Shown one piece after another: positions 24,535 through 33,885 of a stretch of DNA of 64,000 nt. The position numbers were made by a program, and so were the translations under genes. The DNA comes from Streptomyces sp. IMTB 2501 (GTDB lineage Bacteria; Actinomycetota; Actinomycetes; Streptomycetales; Streptomycetaceae). The notes under the pieces were generated by a model. The model searched no databases. It was not told the DNA's origin and saw nothing but the letters and a program-made list of their open reading frames with translations. Location: positions 744,001 to 808,000 of the forward strand of contig NZ_MQUS01000001.1 in NCBI RefSeq assembly GCF_001953885.1. Direction: 5' to 3'. How positions within the stretch are numbered: the first letter of the stretch is position 1; the number at the start of each line of letters is the position of its first letter.

Positions 24535-25691
24535 TCACGACCGCGGACGGCCACCCGGTGATCCGCTTCCTGCGGCGCGGCGCCTCGCGGGTGGCACCGG
24601 CACCGGATCGGGGCCCGCCACCACGGTGTTGGAGACGCGGCCGATCCCCTCCACCGTGAGGGTCACCGTGTCTCCGGGCCCCAGCGGTGGCGGGTCCTGC
24701 CGGCCGCGCGGGCCCCACAGTTCCGCCAGACAGCCGCCGTTGCCGCAGGTTCCCGAGCCCAGGACGTCACCGGGACGCACCCAGGTGCCGCGCGCGGCGT
24801 ACGCGGTCATCTCCTCGAAGGTCCAGCTCATGTGCGACAGCGGATCCCGGCCCACTACCTCCCCGTTGACCTCGGCGGTCAGCGCGAGATACAGGACGCC
24901 GTCCCGGTCGCGGTACGGCTCCAGTTCGTCGGCCGTGACCAGAAGCGGGCCGAGGGTGGTGGCGGTGTCCTTGCCCTTGCACGGGCCGAGGCCCACCCTC
25001 ATCTCGGTGGACTGCAGATCGCGGGCGGACCAGTCGTTGAGGACCGTGCAGCCGACGATGTGGTCGCGGGCCTGTGCCGGGGGATGGCCGGCATGTCCCG
25101 GCGGAAGACGGTGGCCCGGTCGGTGAGGTCGTTGGCGATCGTGTAATGGGCGATGTGATCGAGGGCCTGCTCGACATCGACCCGGTAGGCGGGCCTGCCG
25201 ATGACGGCCGCCAACTCCAGTTCCCAGTCCGGCCTTTCGGCCCAGTGGGGGAGGGTGACGTCGTCGTACGGGCCGGTGATGCTGCCGGGCAGCCCGATGT
25301 ACACGTACGGCAGGTCCTGGGCGGCCCGCCGGTCCATGATCTCCGCGATCTCGGCGCGGACCTCCTCGACGGTCCGCGGATCGTCGGGGGAGCGGTGGGC
25401 CGACTCCAGATCGAACACATGCTGCCGGTAGTTGGCGCCGGACTGGAAGACCTGTCGCGGCTCCACCGGTGCGTGCACGCGCAGCCCGTCCAGCGGCCGC
25501 CAGCCTGGGCCGTCGTCCGCCGCGAGGGCGTGCAGGTCGGCGAGCGACTCCTCCCACCGCTCCAGCACGGCACGCGTCCCGCTCGGTGCCCACTCCAGTG
25601 CGGCCCGCAGATCGAGAACCCGCTCCCCGGCGACGAGACCGGGAAAGGGCACACCGTCCGGTTGCGGTCCACTCTGGCGGCGATCGGCCAA
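24535..25691 (-). pseudogene. Chimeric, frameshifted fumarylacetoacetate hydrolase family gene
   Basis: Start 25691. The first frame to about 25085 is one FAH subfamily (VFQSGANYRQHVFDLE, YVYIGLPGSITGPYDDV, LDHIAHYTIANDLTDRATVFRRDM). From about 25080, in another frame, a different FAH subfamily follows (DHIVGCTVLNDWSARDLQ, LGPCKGKDTATTLGPLLVTADELEPY, GSGTCGNGGCLAELWG) and runs to 24535. The DHI-YTI-ND segment therefore appears twice in tandem, once from each paralogue. This is what a deletion between two FAH paralogues at a shared motif would leave. Metal-binding and catalytic parts exist in both halves, but the product is not continuous. Confidence 0.75.
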
Positions 25692-26089
25692 TCACGGAAA
25701 GAGATCCTTGGTGCGCAGCATCCATGACGTGGATGCTCCCTGGAGCGCAGGTGGTGCCCGGTGAACCCGTCCCGACCGGACCTGCCGTCGTCCTGCCCCC
25801 GTCCCTCGTGGCCGTACCGGTGCAGGAGGCCATGCGCTGAGGCTCGTCACCCGGCCGGCCCGGCTCCGCTGGCCTGTCCGCCGCAGACGTTGGAGGGTCT
25901 GAACGAGATCGGTGAGTCGAAAACTTCGTCGGGCCGGTCGCCCAGTCGACCCCCCGTGTCCGTGACGAGGCGAGGAGGGCCGACGCACCGGGGGCGGGGA
26001 ACGGTTGAATCCATGCGCTCGGTTCGTTCCCCGCCCCCCTCCCGTCGTGTACGCGTCATCGAGACCGTCCGCCGTCGTGGCCCCGGTGC
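25692..26089. other. Intergenic stretch without a supported gene
   Basis: About 400 bases between the FAH gene start and the Fe-S protein stop, both on the minus strand. It includes whatever promoter served the FAH gene. The short open frames on both strands lack ribosome sites and family resemblance. Confidence 0.5.
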
Positions 26090-27199
26090 TCAGTGCGTGC
26101 CGGGTGTGTCCGGATTCCGTCGGGCGGGAGAGCGCCAGCCGCCGGAGACCTCCTTCGTCGGCTTGTGCGGGAAGCGGCGTTCGGCGTACCGCTGTGCCTC
26201 CGAGCCGGGCAGGACGTAGAGGGTCTCGCTCTTGTCCTGGAGGGGGCGGAGAACCGTGTCCAGGTAGGCCCTGCGGTCGTCGAGGTAGGGGCCGAGCACG
26301 TCCTCGCCGGCGGGACACACGGCGAGGCAGTAACCGGACTTGTAGCTGGGCTTGAAGGCGAGGCTCTGCCACATCGACGCGTTCTCCGGATCGGTGACCC
26401 GGGCGCGGAAGTCGGCGGCGTCCTCGCTGTCGGCCACGGTCTGCACCCAGTCGGTGAACCCGCTCATGAACTCGCGGTAGTTGTGGGTCGTACAGGCCAG
26501 GGCGTCGAAGGAGCCGTCCTTGCCGATGGCGCCCACCGGGCACGCGGCGACACACAACTTGCAGTCCACGCAGGGGCTGTAGTCCAGCTCCCGCCCGCAC
26601 GCGCTGACCGGTGCGTCCACGAGCACCGTGGCGAGCAGCACGAAGTTGCCGAACCGCGGGTGGATGACATTGCGGTGCAGGCCCATCACGCCCAGCCCGG
26701 CGGCCACGGCGACCGTCTTGTGGGCCACCACCCAGATGCGGCCCGGAAAGCGCTCCATCTCCTGGGGAAAGCCCGCCGACGGGTTCAGTGCGTGATAGCC
26801 GGCGTTCTCCAGCGCCCTGGCCACGGTACGGGCGGCGGCGTTGACCTGTTCGTCGGTCTGGTGGAACTCCTGGTTGGCCACGCTGCGCGCGGGCGAGCGC
26901 GTGTTGTCGCGGTTCATGCGGACCATCAGCGAGACCAGCGAGCGCGTTCCGGGCAGCGCGGCCAGGACGTGCTCGCGCTCCCCGGCGAGGTCGGGATGGT
27001 CCAGGCTCACCGCCGCCGCGTCGTCCGCGCCTGCCTCCAGACACAGCGCGCGCAGCCAGTCCGCGTCGATCACCGGTGGCGGCGCGAGGCGGCCGCCGGC
27101 CGCTCGCGCGGCCAGTACGGCCCGCACGGAGGGGTGGCCGGAGAGTTTGGCGGGCAGCTTCCGGCCCCCCGCCTCCGCGGCGGCTTCCTGCTCGCTCAT
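26090..27199 (-). CDS. 4Fe-4S reductase-like protein (QueG/reductive-dehalogenase-like fold)
   Basis: 369 aa. One ferredoxin cluster motif, CVDCKLCVAACPVGAI (about residues 212-227), plus further cysteines (ACTTHNY and GYCLAVCPAGED) that likely complete a second cluster. The N-terminal part resembles the cobalamin-binding reductase domain of epoxyqueuosine reductase relatives (LVSLMVRMNRDN, NAGYHALNPSAGFPQEM, GVMGLHRNVIHPRFGNF). Such proteins reduce an organic substrate, sometimes with cobalamin. Substrate not predictable. Divergent from an SDR gene that carries twin palindromes. Confidence 0.82.
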   Translation of the reverse strand: MSEQEAAAEAGGRKLPAKLSGHPSVRAVLAARAAGGRLAPPPVIDADWLRALCLEAGADDAAAVSLDHPDLAGEREHVLAALPGTRSLVSLMVRMNRDNTRSPARSVANQEFHQTDEQVNAAARTVARALENAGYHALNPSAGFPQEMERFPGRIWVVAHKTVAVAAGLGVMGLHRNVIHPRFGNFVLLATVLVDAPVSACGRELDYSPCVDCKLCVAACPVGAIGKDGSFDALACTTHNYREFMSGFTDWVQTVADSEDAADFRARVTDPENASMWQSLAFKPSYKSGYCLAVCPAGEDVLGPYLDDRRAYLDTVLRPLQDKSETLYVLPGSEAQRYAERRFPHKPTKEVSGGWRSPARRNPDTPGTH

Positions 27200-27293
27200 C
27201 CTGCCCCTTCAGCTAAGTTTGAATTTCCAACCCACTATGACGCCGGTCGGGCGTCCGGACAAGGGGCGGCTCGACCGCTGCGCTTGAAGTTTG

Positions 27294-27334
27294 AAACCGA
27301 TCGGTTTACGTTGAGTGGAAACCGATCGGTTTCC
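27294..27334. promoter_or_regulatory. Two AAACCGATCGGTTT palindromes before the SDR gene
   Basis: AAACCGATCGGTTT (27294-27307) and GGAAACCGATCGGTTTCC (27317-27334), perfect palindromes with centres 25 bases apart. The sequence is the kind of operator used by TetR-family regulators of SDR genes. The second lies just upstream of the ribosome site of the SDR gene. No regulator gene adjoins it. Confidence 0.8.
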
Positions 27335-27349
27335 TCGTGGGAGATGGAC

Positions 27350-28054
27350 ATGACTTCGATCAAGGACTCTGTCGTTCTGGTCACCGGCGGCAGCCGTGGC
27401 CTGGGTAAGGCGCTGGTGGAGGAGCTGTACACGCGCGGCGCCGCCAAGGTGTACGCCACGGCCCGCGACCCGCGCACCGTGACCCACCCCGACGCCGTGC
27501 GGCTCGCTCTCGAGGTCACCGACCCCGCGTCGGTCGAGGCCGCGGCGGCGCAGGCCAAGGATGTGACGATTCTGGTCAACAACGCCGGGGTCTCCCTCGG
27601 TGCGACTTCCTTCCTCAACGCCCCCGTCGACGACGTACGCCGGGAATTCGAGACCAACTTCTACGGACCGCTGCTGGCCACCCGCGCCTTCGTCCCGGTC
27701 ATCGAGCGCAACGGCGGCGGACACCTGCTCAACGTCCACTCCGTGCTCTCGTGGCTCGGCGTCGCCGGCTCCTACAGCGCCACCAAGGCCGCGCTGTGGT
27801 CCCAGACCAACTCCCTGCGGCTCGAACTGCGTCCACGCGGTATCGCGGTCACCGGACTGCACGTCGGCTACATCGACACCGACATGGCCGCGAACGTCGA
27901 CGCCCCCAAGTCCACCCCGCAGGACGTCGCCGCGCTGGCACTGGACGGCGTCGAGTCCGGTGCGTACGAGGTACTGGCGGACGACCTCACCCGGAGCGTC
28001 AAGGCGGGGCTCTCCGCAGATCTGGCATCGCTGTACCCCCAGTTGACCGAGTAG
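27350..28054 (+). CDS. Short-chain dehydrogenase/reductase
   Basis: 234 aa from ATG 27350 (GGGAG at 27338-27342; the in-frame ATG 27344 is too close). Classical SDR: TGGSRGLG cofactor loop, NNAG, and the catalytic Ser with YSATK (SVLSWLGVAGSYSATKAALW). NAD(P)-dependent oxidation or reduction of a carbonyl or alcohol. Tightly repressed in all likelihood, given two perfect operators between promoter and start. Confidence 0.92.
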   Translation: MTSIKDSVVLVTGGSRGLGKALVEELYTRGAAKVYATARDPRTVTHPDAVRLALEVTDPASVEAAAAQAKDVTILVNNAGVSLGATSFLNAPVDDVRREFETNFYGPLLATRAFVPVIERNGGGHLLNVHSVLSWLGVAGSYSATKAALWSQTNSLRLELRPRGIAVTGLHVGYIDTDMAANVDAPKSTPQDVAALALDGVESGAYEVLADDLTRSVKAGLSADLASLYPQLTE

Positions 28055-28172
28055 CCCACCCTCGCCCTCGGCCCCGTACGATCATGATCAGGTTGACGAG
28101 AAGTCCCGCCCGGTCCGCGGCCCCGGGCCGCGGTACGCCGGGCGGGACCGTACGGACGAGGGGAACCGAACC

Positions 28173-29159
28173 ATGGAGTACGTCAAGCTCGGCTCAAGTG
28201 GCCTGGAGGTCTCCCGGCTGGCGCTGGGCTGTATGAGTTACGGCGTTCCCGACCGGGGGCCGCACCCGTGGACCCTGGACGAGGACGCCGCCCGCCCGCT
28301 CCTTCGTGCGGCTGTCGAGGCGGGGGTGACGTTCTTCGACACCGCCAACAGCTACTCCGCCGGCACCAGCGAGGAGATCGTCGGCAGGGCGCTCGGGGAG
28401 CTGACGAGGCGCGAGGACGTCGTGATCGCCACCAAGGTGTTCTTCGCCGTGGAGGACGGCGCGGCACGCAGCGAGCGCCCCAACCGGTCCGGGCTGTCCC
28501 GCAAGGCGATCATGACCGAGATCGACCACAGCCTGCGCCGTCTCGGCACGGACTACGTCGACCTCTACCAGATCCACCGCTTCGACCCGCACACCCCGGT
28601 CGAGGAGACGATGGAGGCGCTGCATGACGTGGTCAGGGCGGGCAAGGCCCGTTACATCGGGGCGAGTTCGATGTACGCCTGGCAGTTCGCCAAGCTGCAG
28701 CACACCGCCGAGCTGCACGGCTGGACGAAGTTCGTCAGCATGCAGAACCACTACAACCTCCTCTACCGCGAGGAGGAACGCGAGATGCTGCCGCTCTGTG
28801 CCGACCAGGGCATCGGCGTGATCCCGTGGAGCCCGCTCGCCCGTGGGCGGCTCACCCGTGACTGGGACGCCGCCAGCGTCCGCAGTGAGACGGACGCCTA
28901 CGGCCGCACCCTGTACCAGCCGAACGACAAGCAGATCGTCGACGCCGTCGCCGCGATCGCCGAACGCCGTGGGGTCCCGCGGGCCCAGGTGGCCCTGGCC
29001 TGGGTCGCCTCCCGGCCGGGCGTCACCGCCCCCATCGTCGGTGCCACCAAGCCCCACCACCTCCCGGACGCGCTCGCCGCGCTCGGCCTCCGGCTCACCG
29101 ACGACGAGGTCCGGGAACTCGAGGAGCCGTACACGCCGAGGGGGATCAGCGGCCACTGA
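28173..29159 (+). CDS. Aldo/keto reductase
   Basis: 328 aa TIM barrel. Catalytic set visible: Asp56 and Tyr61 in FFDTANSYSAGTSEE, Lys88 in VIATKVFF, and His in YQIHRFDP. The C-terminal NADP site includes PIVGATKPHHL. Similar to the YajO/Tas group of general aldehyde reductases. Its start has GAGGGGAA upstream. Transcribed alone; a hairpin follows 65 bases after the stop. Confidence 0.9.
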   Translation: MEYVKLGSSGLEVSRLALGCMSYGVPDRGPHPWTLDEDAARPLLRAAVEAGVTFFDTANSYSAGTSEEIVGRALGELTRREDVVIATKVFFAVEDGAARSERPNRSGLSRKAIMTEIDHSLRRLGTDYVDLYQIHRFDPHTPVEETMEALHDVVRAGKARYIGASSMYAWQFAKLQHTAELHGWTKFVSMQNHYNLLYREEEREMLPLCADQGIGVIPWSPLARGRLTRDWDAASVRSETDAYGRTLYQPNDKQIVDAVAAIAERRGVPRAQVALAWVASRPGVTAPIVGATKPHHLPDALAALGLRLTDDEVRELEEPYTPRGISGH

Positions 29160-29223
29160 GGCCGGCCGCACGCCACGCCGTCATCGGACGGCACCCAACG
29201 GCACCCGTCTGAACGCCCGTCTG

Positions 29224-29260
29224 AACGCCCGTCCGGCCGTCCTCTGGACAGACGGGCGTT
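29224..29260 (+). terminator. Hairpin after the aldo/keto reductase
   Basis: AACGCCCGTC (29224-29233) pairs with GACGGGCGTT (29251-29260), loop 17 bases. The left arm is preceded by a partial copy (GTCTGAACGCCC twice), giving a short direct repeat inside the terminator. Confidence 0.6.
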
Positions 29261-29367
29261 CCGGTTTCTAGAGTTCCTGTCCAGGGCTGGACAATAAGTC
29301 CAATCGCCACAGCCCGACCGGAACAGAATGGGACGAAGGAAGCGAAGGAAGGGACGAGGAGACCGCC

Positions 29368-30342
29368 ATGGCCGCCGTATCGCCATCGCCCGTAACGTTC
29401 GACGACGTCCGTGCGGCCGCCGCACGCCTCGAAGGCGTCGCCCACCGCACCCCCGTCCTCACCTCGCGCACCCTGAACGCCCTCGTCGGCGCCGAGGTGT
29501 TCATCAAGTGCGAGAACTTCCAGCGCGCCGGCGCCTTCAAGTTCCGCGGCGCCTACAACGCGGCCGCCCAGCTCTCCCCGGAGCAGCTCGCCAAGGGCAT
29601 CGCCGCCTACTCCTCCGGCAACCACGCCCAGGCCACCGCCCTCGCCGCCCGCGAACTCGGCACCACCGCCGTCATCCTGATGCCCGAGGACGCGCCGACC
29701 CTCAAGCGAGAGGCCACCGCCGGATACGGCGCCGAGATCGTCACCTACGACCGCTACACCGAGGACCGCACCGCGCTCGGTACGGCCCTGGCCGAGGACC
29801 GAGGCATGGTCCTCATCCCGCCCTACGACCACCCTCATGTCATGGCCGGACAGGGCACCGCCACACTCGAACTCCTCGAAGAGACGGGCCCGTTGGGTGC
29901 CCTGCTGGTGCCTGTCGGAGGCGGCGGCCTGATCGCCGGCAGTGCCACCACCGCCAAGGCCCTGCACCCCGGGATCCGGGTCATCGGCGTGGAGCCGGAA
30001 GAAGGGGACGACACCAAGCGCTCGCTGGAGACCGGCGCCCGCGTCACCCTGCCCGTGCCCCGCACCATCGCCGACGGGCAGGCCGTGCCCACACCCGGCG
30101 AGATCACCTTCGAGATCAACCGGCGCCTGGTCGACGCGATCGCCCTGGTCGGCGACGCGGAGATTGTCACCGCCATGAGGTTCGCCTTCGAACGTCTGAA
30201 GATCGTCCTCGAACCCAGCGGGGCCACCGGCCTGGCCGCACTCCTGGCCGGTCACATCGACAACCTCCCGCCGCGCATCGGCATCATCGCCTCCGGAGGC
30301 AACATCGACGCGCGGCGGTTCAGCGAACTCGTCGGCGGCTGA
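29368..30342 (+). CDS. Threonine/serine dehydratase (PLP-dependent)
   Basis: 324 aa fold-type II PLP enzyme without a C-terminal ACT domain, so of the catabolic or serine-racemase-like type. PLP lysine is Lys58 in GAFKFRGAYNA; phosphate-contacting SSGNHAQA near residue 88; tetraglycine loop VGGGGLIAG is present as VPVGGGGLIAGSA. Deaminates L-threonine or L-serine (or hydroxyaspartate) to the 2-oxo acid and ammonia. ATG 29368 has GAGGAG upstream. Confidence 0.9.
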   Translation: MAAVSPSPVTFDDVRAAAARLEGVAHRTPVLTSRTLNALVGAEVFIKCENFQRAGAFKFRGAYNAAAQLSPEQLAKGIAAYSSGNHAQATALAARELGTTAVILMPEDAPTLKREATAGYGAEIVTYDRYTEDRTALGTALAEDRGMVLIPPYDHPHVMAGQGTATLELLEETGPLGALLVPVGGGGLIAGSATTAKALHPGIRVIGVEPEEGDDTKRSLETGARVTLPVPRTIADGQAVPTPGEITFEINRRLVDAIALVGDAEIVTAMRFAFERLKIVLEPSGATGLAALLAGHIDNLPPRIGIIASGGNIDARRFSELVGG

Positions 30343-30446
30343 CGGGTGTTGTCGGCGGCCCCGTCCGCGGCGCCGGTTGCGTGGATCCGAAGGTGCGCGA
30401 AAAAAACCATAGGCGCCGCTCACAGCACGTCGGTTACCGTGACCGC

Positions 30447-30470
30447 ATGTCTACGCCCCGAATTTCCTAG
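30447..30470 (+). CDS. Leader peptide MSTPRIS of the ABC-F gene
   Basis: Seven codons from ATG 30447 to TAG 30468-30470, 58 bases upstream of the ABC-F start and immediately before a terminator-like hairpin. Short Pro/Arg-containing uORFs ahead of ABC-F or resistance genes act in ribosome-mediated attenuation: a drug-stalled ribosome on the leader prevents the terminator from forming. The reading is from sequence; function is inferred. Confidence 0.6.
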   Translation: MSTPRIS

Positions 30471-30472
30471 CT

Positions 30473-30514
30473 GAGGACCCGCTTCCACGCCAGAAGTGTG
30501 TCCTCTTGCTGTTT
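30473..30514 (+). promoter_or_regulatory. Transcription attenuator hairpin with T-rich tail
   Basis: GAGGACCCGCTT (30473-30484) pairs with AAGTGTGTCCTC (30494-30505) with one mismatch and one G-T pair, loop 9 bases, followed by TTGCTGTTT (30506-30514). This resembles an intrinsic terminator placed between the leader peptide and the ABC-F start. Confidence 0.65.
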
Positions 30515-30528
30515 CGGAGCGTTACCCC

Positions 30529-32133
30529 ATGATCATCGCTCGTGATGTCGAGCTGCGCGCCGGTGCGCGCCTCCTCCTGTCCGGCACCTCCTTCACCGTC
30601 TCCCCCGGCGACCGGATCGGCCTCGTGGGCCGCAACGGCGCAGGTAAGACCACCCTGATGACCGCGCTCGCCGGTCACTCCCGGCCCAGCGCCGGCACGA
30701 TCACGCACACCGGGTCGGTCGACTTCCTCGCCCAGGACTCCCGCGCCGCCGACCCCGCCCTGACGGTCACCGACCGGATCCTGTCCGCCCGCGGCCTCGA
30801 TGCCGCGCTCCGCGATCTGCGCCGGGCCGAGGCGGCGATGGCCGACGCAGTCCGCCCTTCGGCCCTGGAGCGGGCGATGCTCGCCCATGCCCGCGCCGAC
30901 GCCGTCTTCCAGGCGGGCGGAGGCTACGCGGCCGAGGCCGAGGCCGCCCGGACGGCGGCCGGCGTCGGCCTGCCCGAACGGGTCATGGGCGAGCCGGTCG
31001 GCGCCTTGTCCGGCGGGCAGAAGCGCCGCGTGGAACTCGCCCGCATCCTGTTCGGCGGAACCGGCGGCACGCTGCTGCTGGACGAGCCCACCAACCACCT
31101 CGACGCGGACGCGCTCGTCTGGCTGCGCGGCTTCCTCCAAGGCCACCAGGGCGGACTGGTGGTCGTCAGCCACGACACCGCTCTGCTCGCCGACGTCGTC
31201 AACCGCGTCTTCCACCTGGACGCCGGCCGCGCCGCGATCGACGTCCACAACACCGGCTGGACCACGTACACGACCCGACGCGCGTCCCAGGAACGCCGCC
31301 GCGCCCGGGAGCGGGCCGGCGCCGAACGCAAGGCCGCCGCGCTGCACGCACAGGCGGACCGTATGAAGGCCCGCTCCGCCACCGCCACCATGGCCAGGAG
31401 CATGGCCCGCCGCGCCGACCGGATGCTGGCCGGGCTGGAACCGGCCGGGCGCGCGGACAAGACCGCGCGGATCCGGCTGCCCGAGCCCGCGCCGTGCGGG
31501 CGGACGCCGCTCGGCGCGATCGGCCTGGCCAAGTCGTACGGCGGCCACCGGGTCCTGGACGGGGTGGACCTGGCGGTGGACCGGGGCAGCCGCATGGTCG
31601 TGCTCGGGCTCAACGGCGCCGGCAAGACCACTCTGCTGCGCGTCCTCGCCGGCGTCGAACGGCCGGACACCGGGCGCGTGGTGCACGGGCACGGGCTGCG
31701 CCTCGGCTACCTCGCCCAGGAGCACGACACGCTCGACACCGGCCGTACGGTCCTGGAGAACCTGCGGGCCGCGGCGCCGCACCTGGAGAGCGGTGAGGCG
31801 CGGCGGGTGCTGGGCGCGTTCCTCTTCGGCGGCGACGACGCCGACAAGCCCGCGGGTGTCCTGTCCGGCGGCGAGCGGACCCGGCTGGCGCTCGCCTGCC
31901 TGGTCCACTCCGGGGCGAACGTCCTGCTGCTGGACGAGCCGACCAACAACCTCGACCCGGCCTCCCGCGACGAGGTCCTGGCCGCGGTCGGTTCGTACCC
32001 CGGCGCGATCGTGATGGTCACCCACGACGAGGGCGCCCTCGACGCCCTCCGCCCGGACCGCGTCCTGCTCCTGCCGGACGCGGCCGAGGACCTGTGGAGC
32101 GAGGACTACCGCGACCTGGTGACCCTCGCATAG
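30529..32133 (+). CDS. ABC-F family ATPase, probable ribosome-protection antibiotic resistance
   Basis: 534 aa from ATG 30529. Two ABC cassettes without membrane segments: Walker A GRNGAGKTT and GLNGAGKTT, signatures LSGGQKRR and LSGGERTR, Walker B LLLDEPTNHLD and LLLDEPTNNLD. The inter-domain linker (about residues 245-310) is Arg/Ala-rich and would reach the peptidyl-transferase centre. ABC-F proteins displace bound antibiotics or assist stalled ribosomes. A leader peptide and attenuator precede it, suggesting drug-inducible expression. Confidence 0.92.
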   Translation: MIIARDVELRAGARLLLSGTSFTVSPGDRIGLVGRNGAGKTTLMTALAGHSRPSAGTITHTGSVDFLAQDSRAADPALTVTDRILSARGLDAALRDLRRAEAAMADAVRPSALERAMLAHARADAVFQAGGGYAAEAEAARTAAGVGLPERVMGEPVGALSGGQKRRVELARILFGGTGGTLLLDEPTNHLDADALVWLRGFLQGHQGGLVVVSHDTALLADVVNRVFHLDAGRAAIDVHNTGWTTYTTRRASQERRRARERAGAERKAAALHAQADRMKARSATATMARSMARRADRMLAGLEPAGRADKTARIRLPEPAPCGRTPLGAIGLAKSYGGHRVLDGVDLAVDRGSRMVVLGLNGAGKTTLLRVLAGVERPDTGRVVHGHGLRLGYLAQEHDTLDTGRTVLENLRAAAPHLESGEARRVLGAFLFGGDDADKPAGVLSGGERTRLALACLVHSGANVLLLDEPTNNLDPASRDEVLAAVGSYPGAIVMVTHDEGALDALRPDRVLLLPDAAEDLWSEDYRDLVTLA

Positions 32134-32155
32134 CTCTCGACCGGCGACTTCGGGC

Positions 32156-32941
32156 TCAGAAGTGGGTGCCGCCGTCGATGCGGATCTCCGTGCCGGTGAC
32201 GAACTTCCCGTCCGCCGAGGCGAGCATGGCGACGACCGACGCCACCGTCCCGGGGCCGGCGAAGCCCTGCCCGAGCGCCGGGGAGAGCTTGGCGAACAGT
32301 GTCATGTCGGCGTCTTCGGGCAAGCCCGGTCCGGTGCTCTGCCCGCTGGCGCCGCTGCCGTCGGTCATCCCGGAGGAGATGGAGCCGGGCTGGACGGCGG
32401 TGAAGCGGATGCCGCGCTTCGCGTACTCGGCGGCGAGGGCGTGCGTCATCGACTGGATGGCGCCCTTGCTCGCCGCGTACGCCGCCATGTACGGGTGCGC
32501 GAACTGGGCAGACGTGGAGCTGAAGTTGACGACCGCCGTGTCACGGCCCGCCAGCAGGGCCGGTATGGACTCGCGGATGACCAGGAAGGTGCCGACGAGG
32601 TTGACCTGCAGGATGCGGGTGAAGTCCGCGAGGCTCGTCTCGTGGGTGTGCGAGGAGCGCAGGATCCCGGCGGCGTTGACCAGCACGTCCAGACCGCCGA
32701 GCGCGGCGACGGCGGCGGCGACCCCTTCGCGTACGGAGGTCTCGTCGGCGACGTCGACGACGACCGTGGTGAGCCGGTCGGCATGCGCCCCGGCCTTCGC
32801 CACGGTGTCCTTCAGACCGCGCTCGCTCACGTCCGCGGCCACGACGGTGCCGCCCTCGTCGAGGAGGCGCAGCACGGTGGCCTGGCCGATGCCCGAGCCG
32901 CCTCCGGTGATCAGTGCGCGGCGGCCTTCGTAGCGGTTCAT
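32156..32941 (-). CDS. Short-chain dehydrogenase/reductase
   Basis: 261 aa classical SDR: TGGGSGIGQ cofactor loop, NAAG, VVNFSSTSAQ and YAASKGA (catalytic Tyr and Lys), and C-terminal TGTEIRIDGGTHF. NAD(P)-dependent oxidoreductase of unknown substrate. Divergent from a TetR gene with a near-palindrome in the gap, so probably repressed by it. Confidence 0.92.
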   Translation of the reverse strand: MNRYEGRRALITGGGSGIGQATVLRLLDEGGTVVAADVSERGLKDTVAKAGAHADRLTTVVVDVADETSVREGVAAAVAALGGLDVLVNAAGILRSSHTHETSLADFTRILQVNLVGTFLVIRESIPALLAGRDTAVVNFSSTSAQFAHPYMAAYAASKGAIQSMTHALAAEYAKRGIRFTAVQPGSISSGMTDGSGASGQSTGPGLPEDADMTLFAKLSPALGQGFAGPGTVASVVAMLASADGKFVTGTEIRIDGGTHF

Positions 32942-33038
32942 CTCTTCTCCTGCCCGCCCTGCCGCCGTGCGGCGGGGCCTTCACGACGCCGGATCTCCTG
33001 CCTGCCGACGTCCTCACACGCTTCACGTTACGCCTAGG

Positions 33039-33053
33039 TGGCACAATGTGTCA
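33039..33053. promoter_or_regulatory. Candidate TetR operator TGGCACAATGTGTCA
   Basis: TGGCACA-A-TGTGTCA, six of seven pairs complementary, in the gap between divergent SDR and TetR starts. A half-site ATGTGTCAC repeats at about 33063-33071, giving two helically spaced contacts. Confidence 0.6.
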
Positions 33054-33101
33054 TCGGGTCAATATGTGTCACTCGCGGTCCTCGGGCCGTAGGCTTCTGG
33101 G

Positions 33102-33770
33102 GTGAGCACCAAGTCCGGGGTGAGCGCCAGGCCGCCCTCCTCCTTGACCGAGCGCCGCAAGGCCGCCACCCAGCTCGAGATCGCGCATGCTGCGGCCGAG
33201 CTGTTCGCCACGCAGGGTCCGCACGCCACCACGGCCGAGGAGATCGCCCGGCACGCGGGCGTGGCGCTGCGCACCTTCTACCGCTACTTCCGCTCCAAGC
33301 AGGACGCGGTGAGCCCGCTGCTCGCCGACGGAGCCGACCGATGGCGAGCCCTGCTGGAGGCGGCGGAGCCGGGCACCGACCTGTCCCTGGCGCTGGAGAC
33401 CGCCGTGGAGCAGTCTCTGGCGGCGCCGGACGAGGAGGCCGCCGGGGCGCTGCTGCGGACCCGTGGGCTGCTGCGGGCGGCGGCCGACGATCCCGCCCTG
33501 CGCGCGGTCTGGTACCGCGTCAACCAGGAGTCCGAGGAACGGCTCGTGCCGGTGATGGCCCGCCTCGCGGACGGGAGCCTCCGGGCGATGCAGGTGCGCC
33601 TGGTCGCGGCGGCGGCCACGGACGCGATCCGGATCGCACTGGAGACCTGGGCCGACACCGAAGCCGGCGTCACGGGCGAAGCCGCACCGGCCGCCCTGGT
33701 GATCGACTGCCTGCGCCAACTGGTCGGCGGAATGAGCGCGTTGCGGCCGAGCGGCGAGGGCGGGAGTTAG
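33102..33770 (+). CDS. TetR family transcriptional regulator
   Basis: 222 aa from GTG 33102. HTH at about residues 22-65: LEIAHAAAELFATQGPHATTAEEIARHAGVALRTFYRYFRSKQDAV. All-alpha ligand domain follows. Divergent from the SDR gene and from its likely operator. The start has no clear ribosome site, so GTG leaderless translation is possible. Confidence 0.9.
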   Translation: MSTKSGVSARPPSSLTERRKAATQLEIAHAAAELFATQGPHATTAEEIARHAGVALRTFYRYFRSKQDAVSPLLADGADRWRALLEAAEPGTDLSLALETAVEQSLAAPDEEAAGALLRTRGLLRAAADDPALRAVWYRVNQESEERLVPVMARLADGSLRAMQVRLVAAAATDAIRIALETWADTEAGVTGEAAPAALVIDCLRQLVGGMSALRPSGEGGS

Positions 33771-33885
33771 CGCCGGCCTGGCCGTGGCAGCCGGGCACGG
33801 CCCGTTGTCAGTGGTCGCCCTTACGGTTTGATCAGTGAGGGCCCGCCGGAACGGCCGCGGGTCCGCCCTGGGGGAGGGGTCTGCC

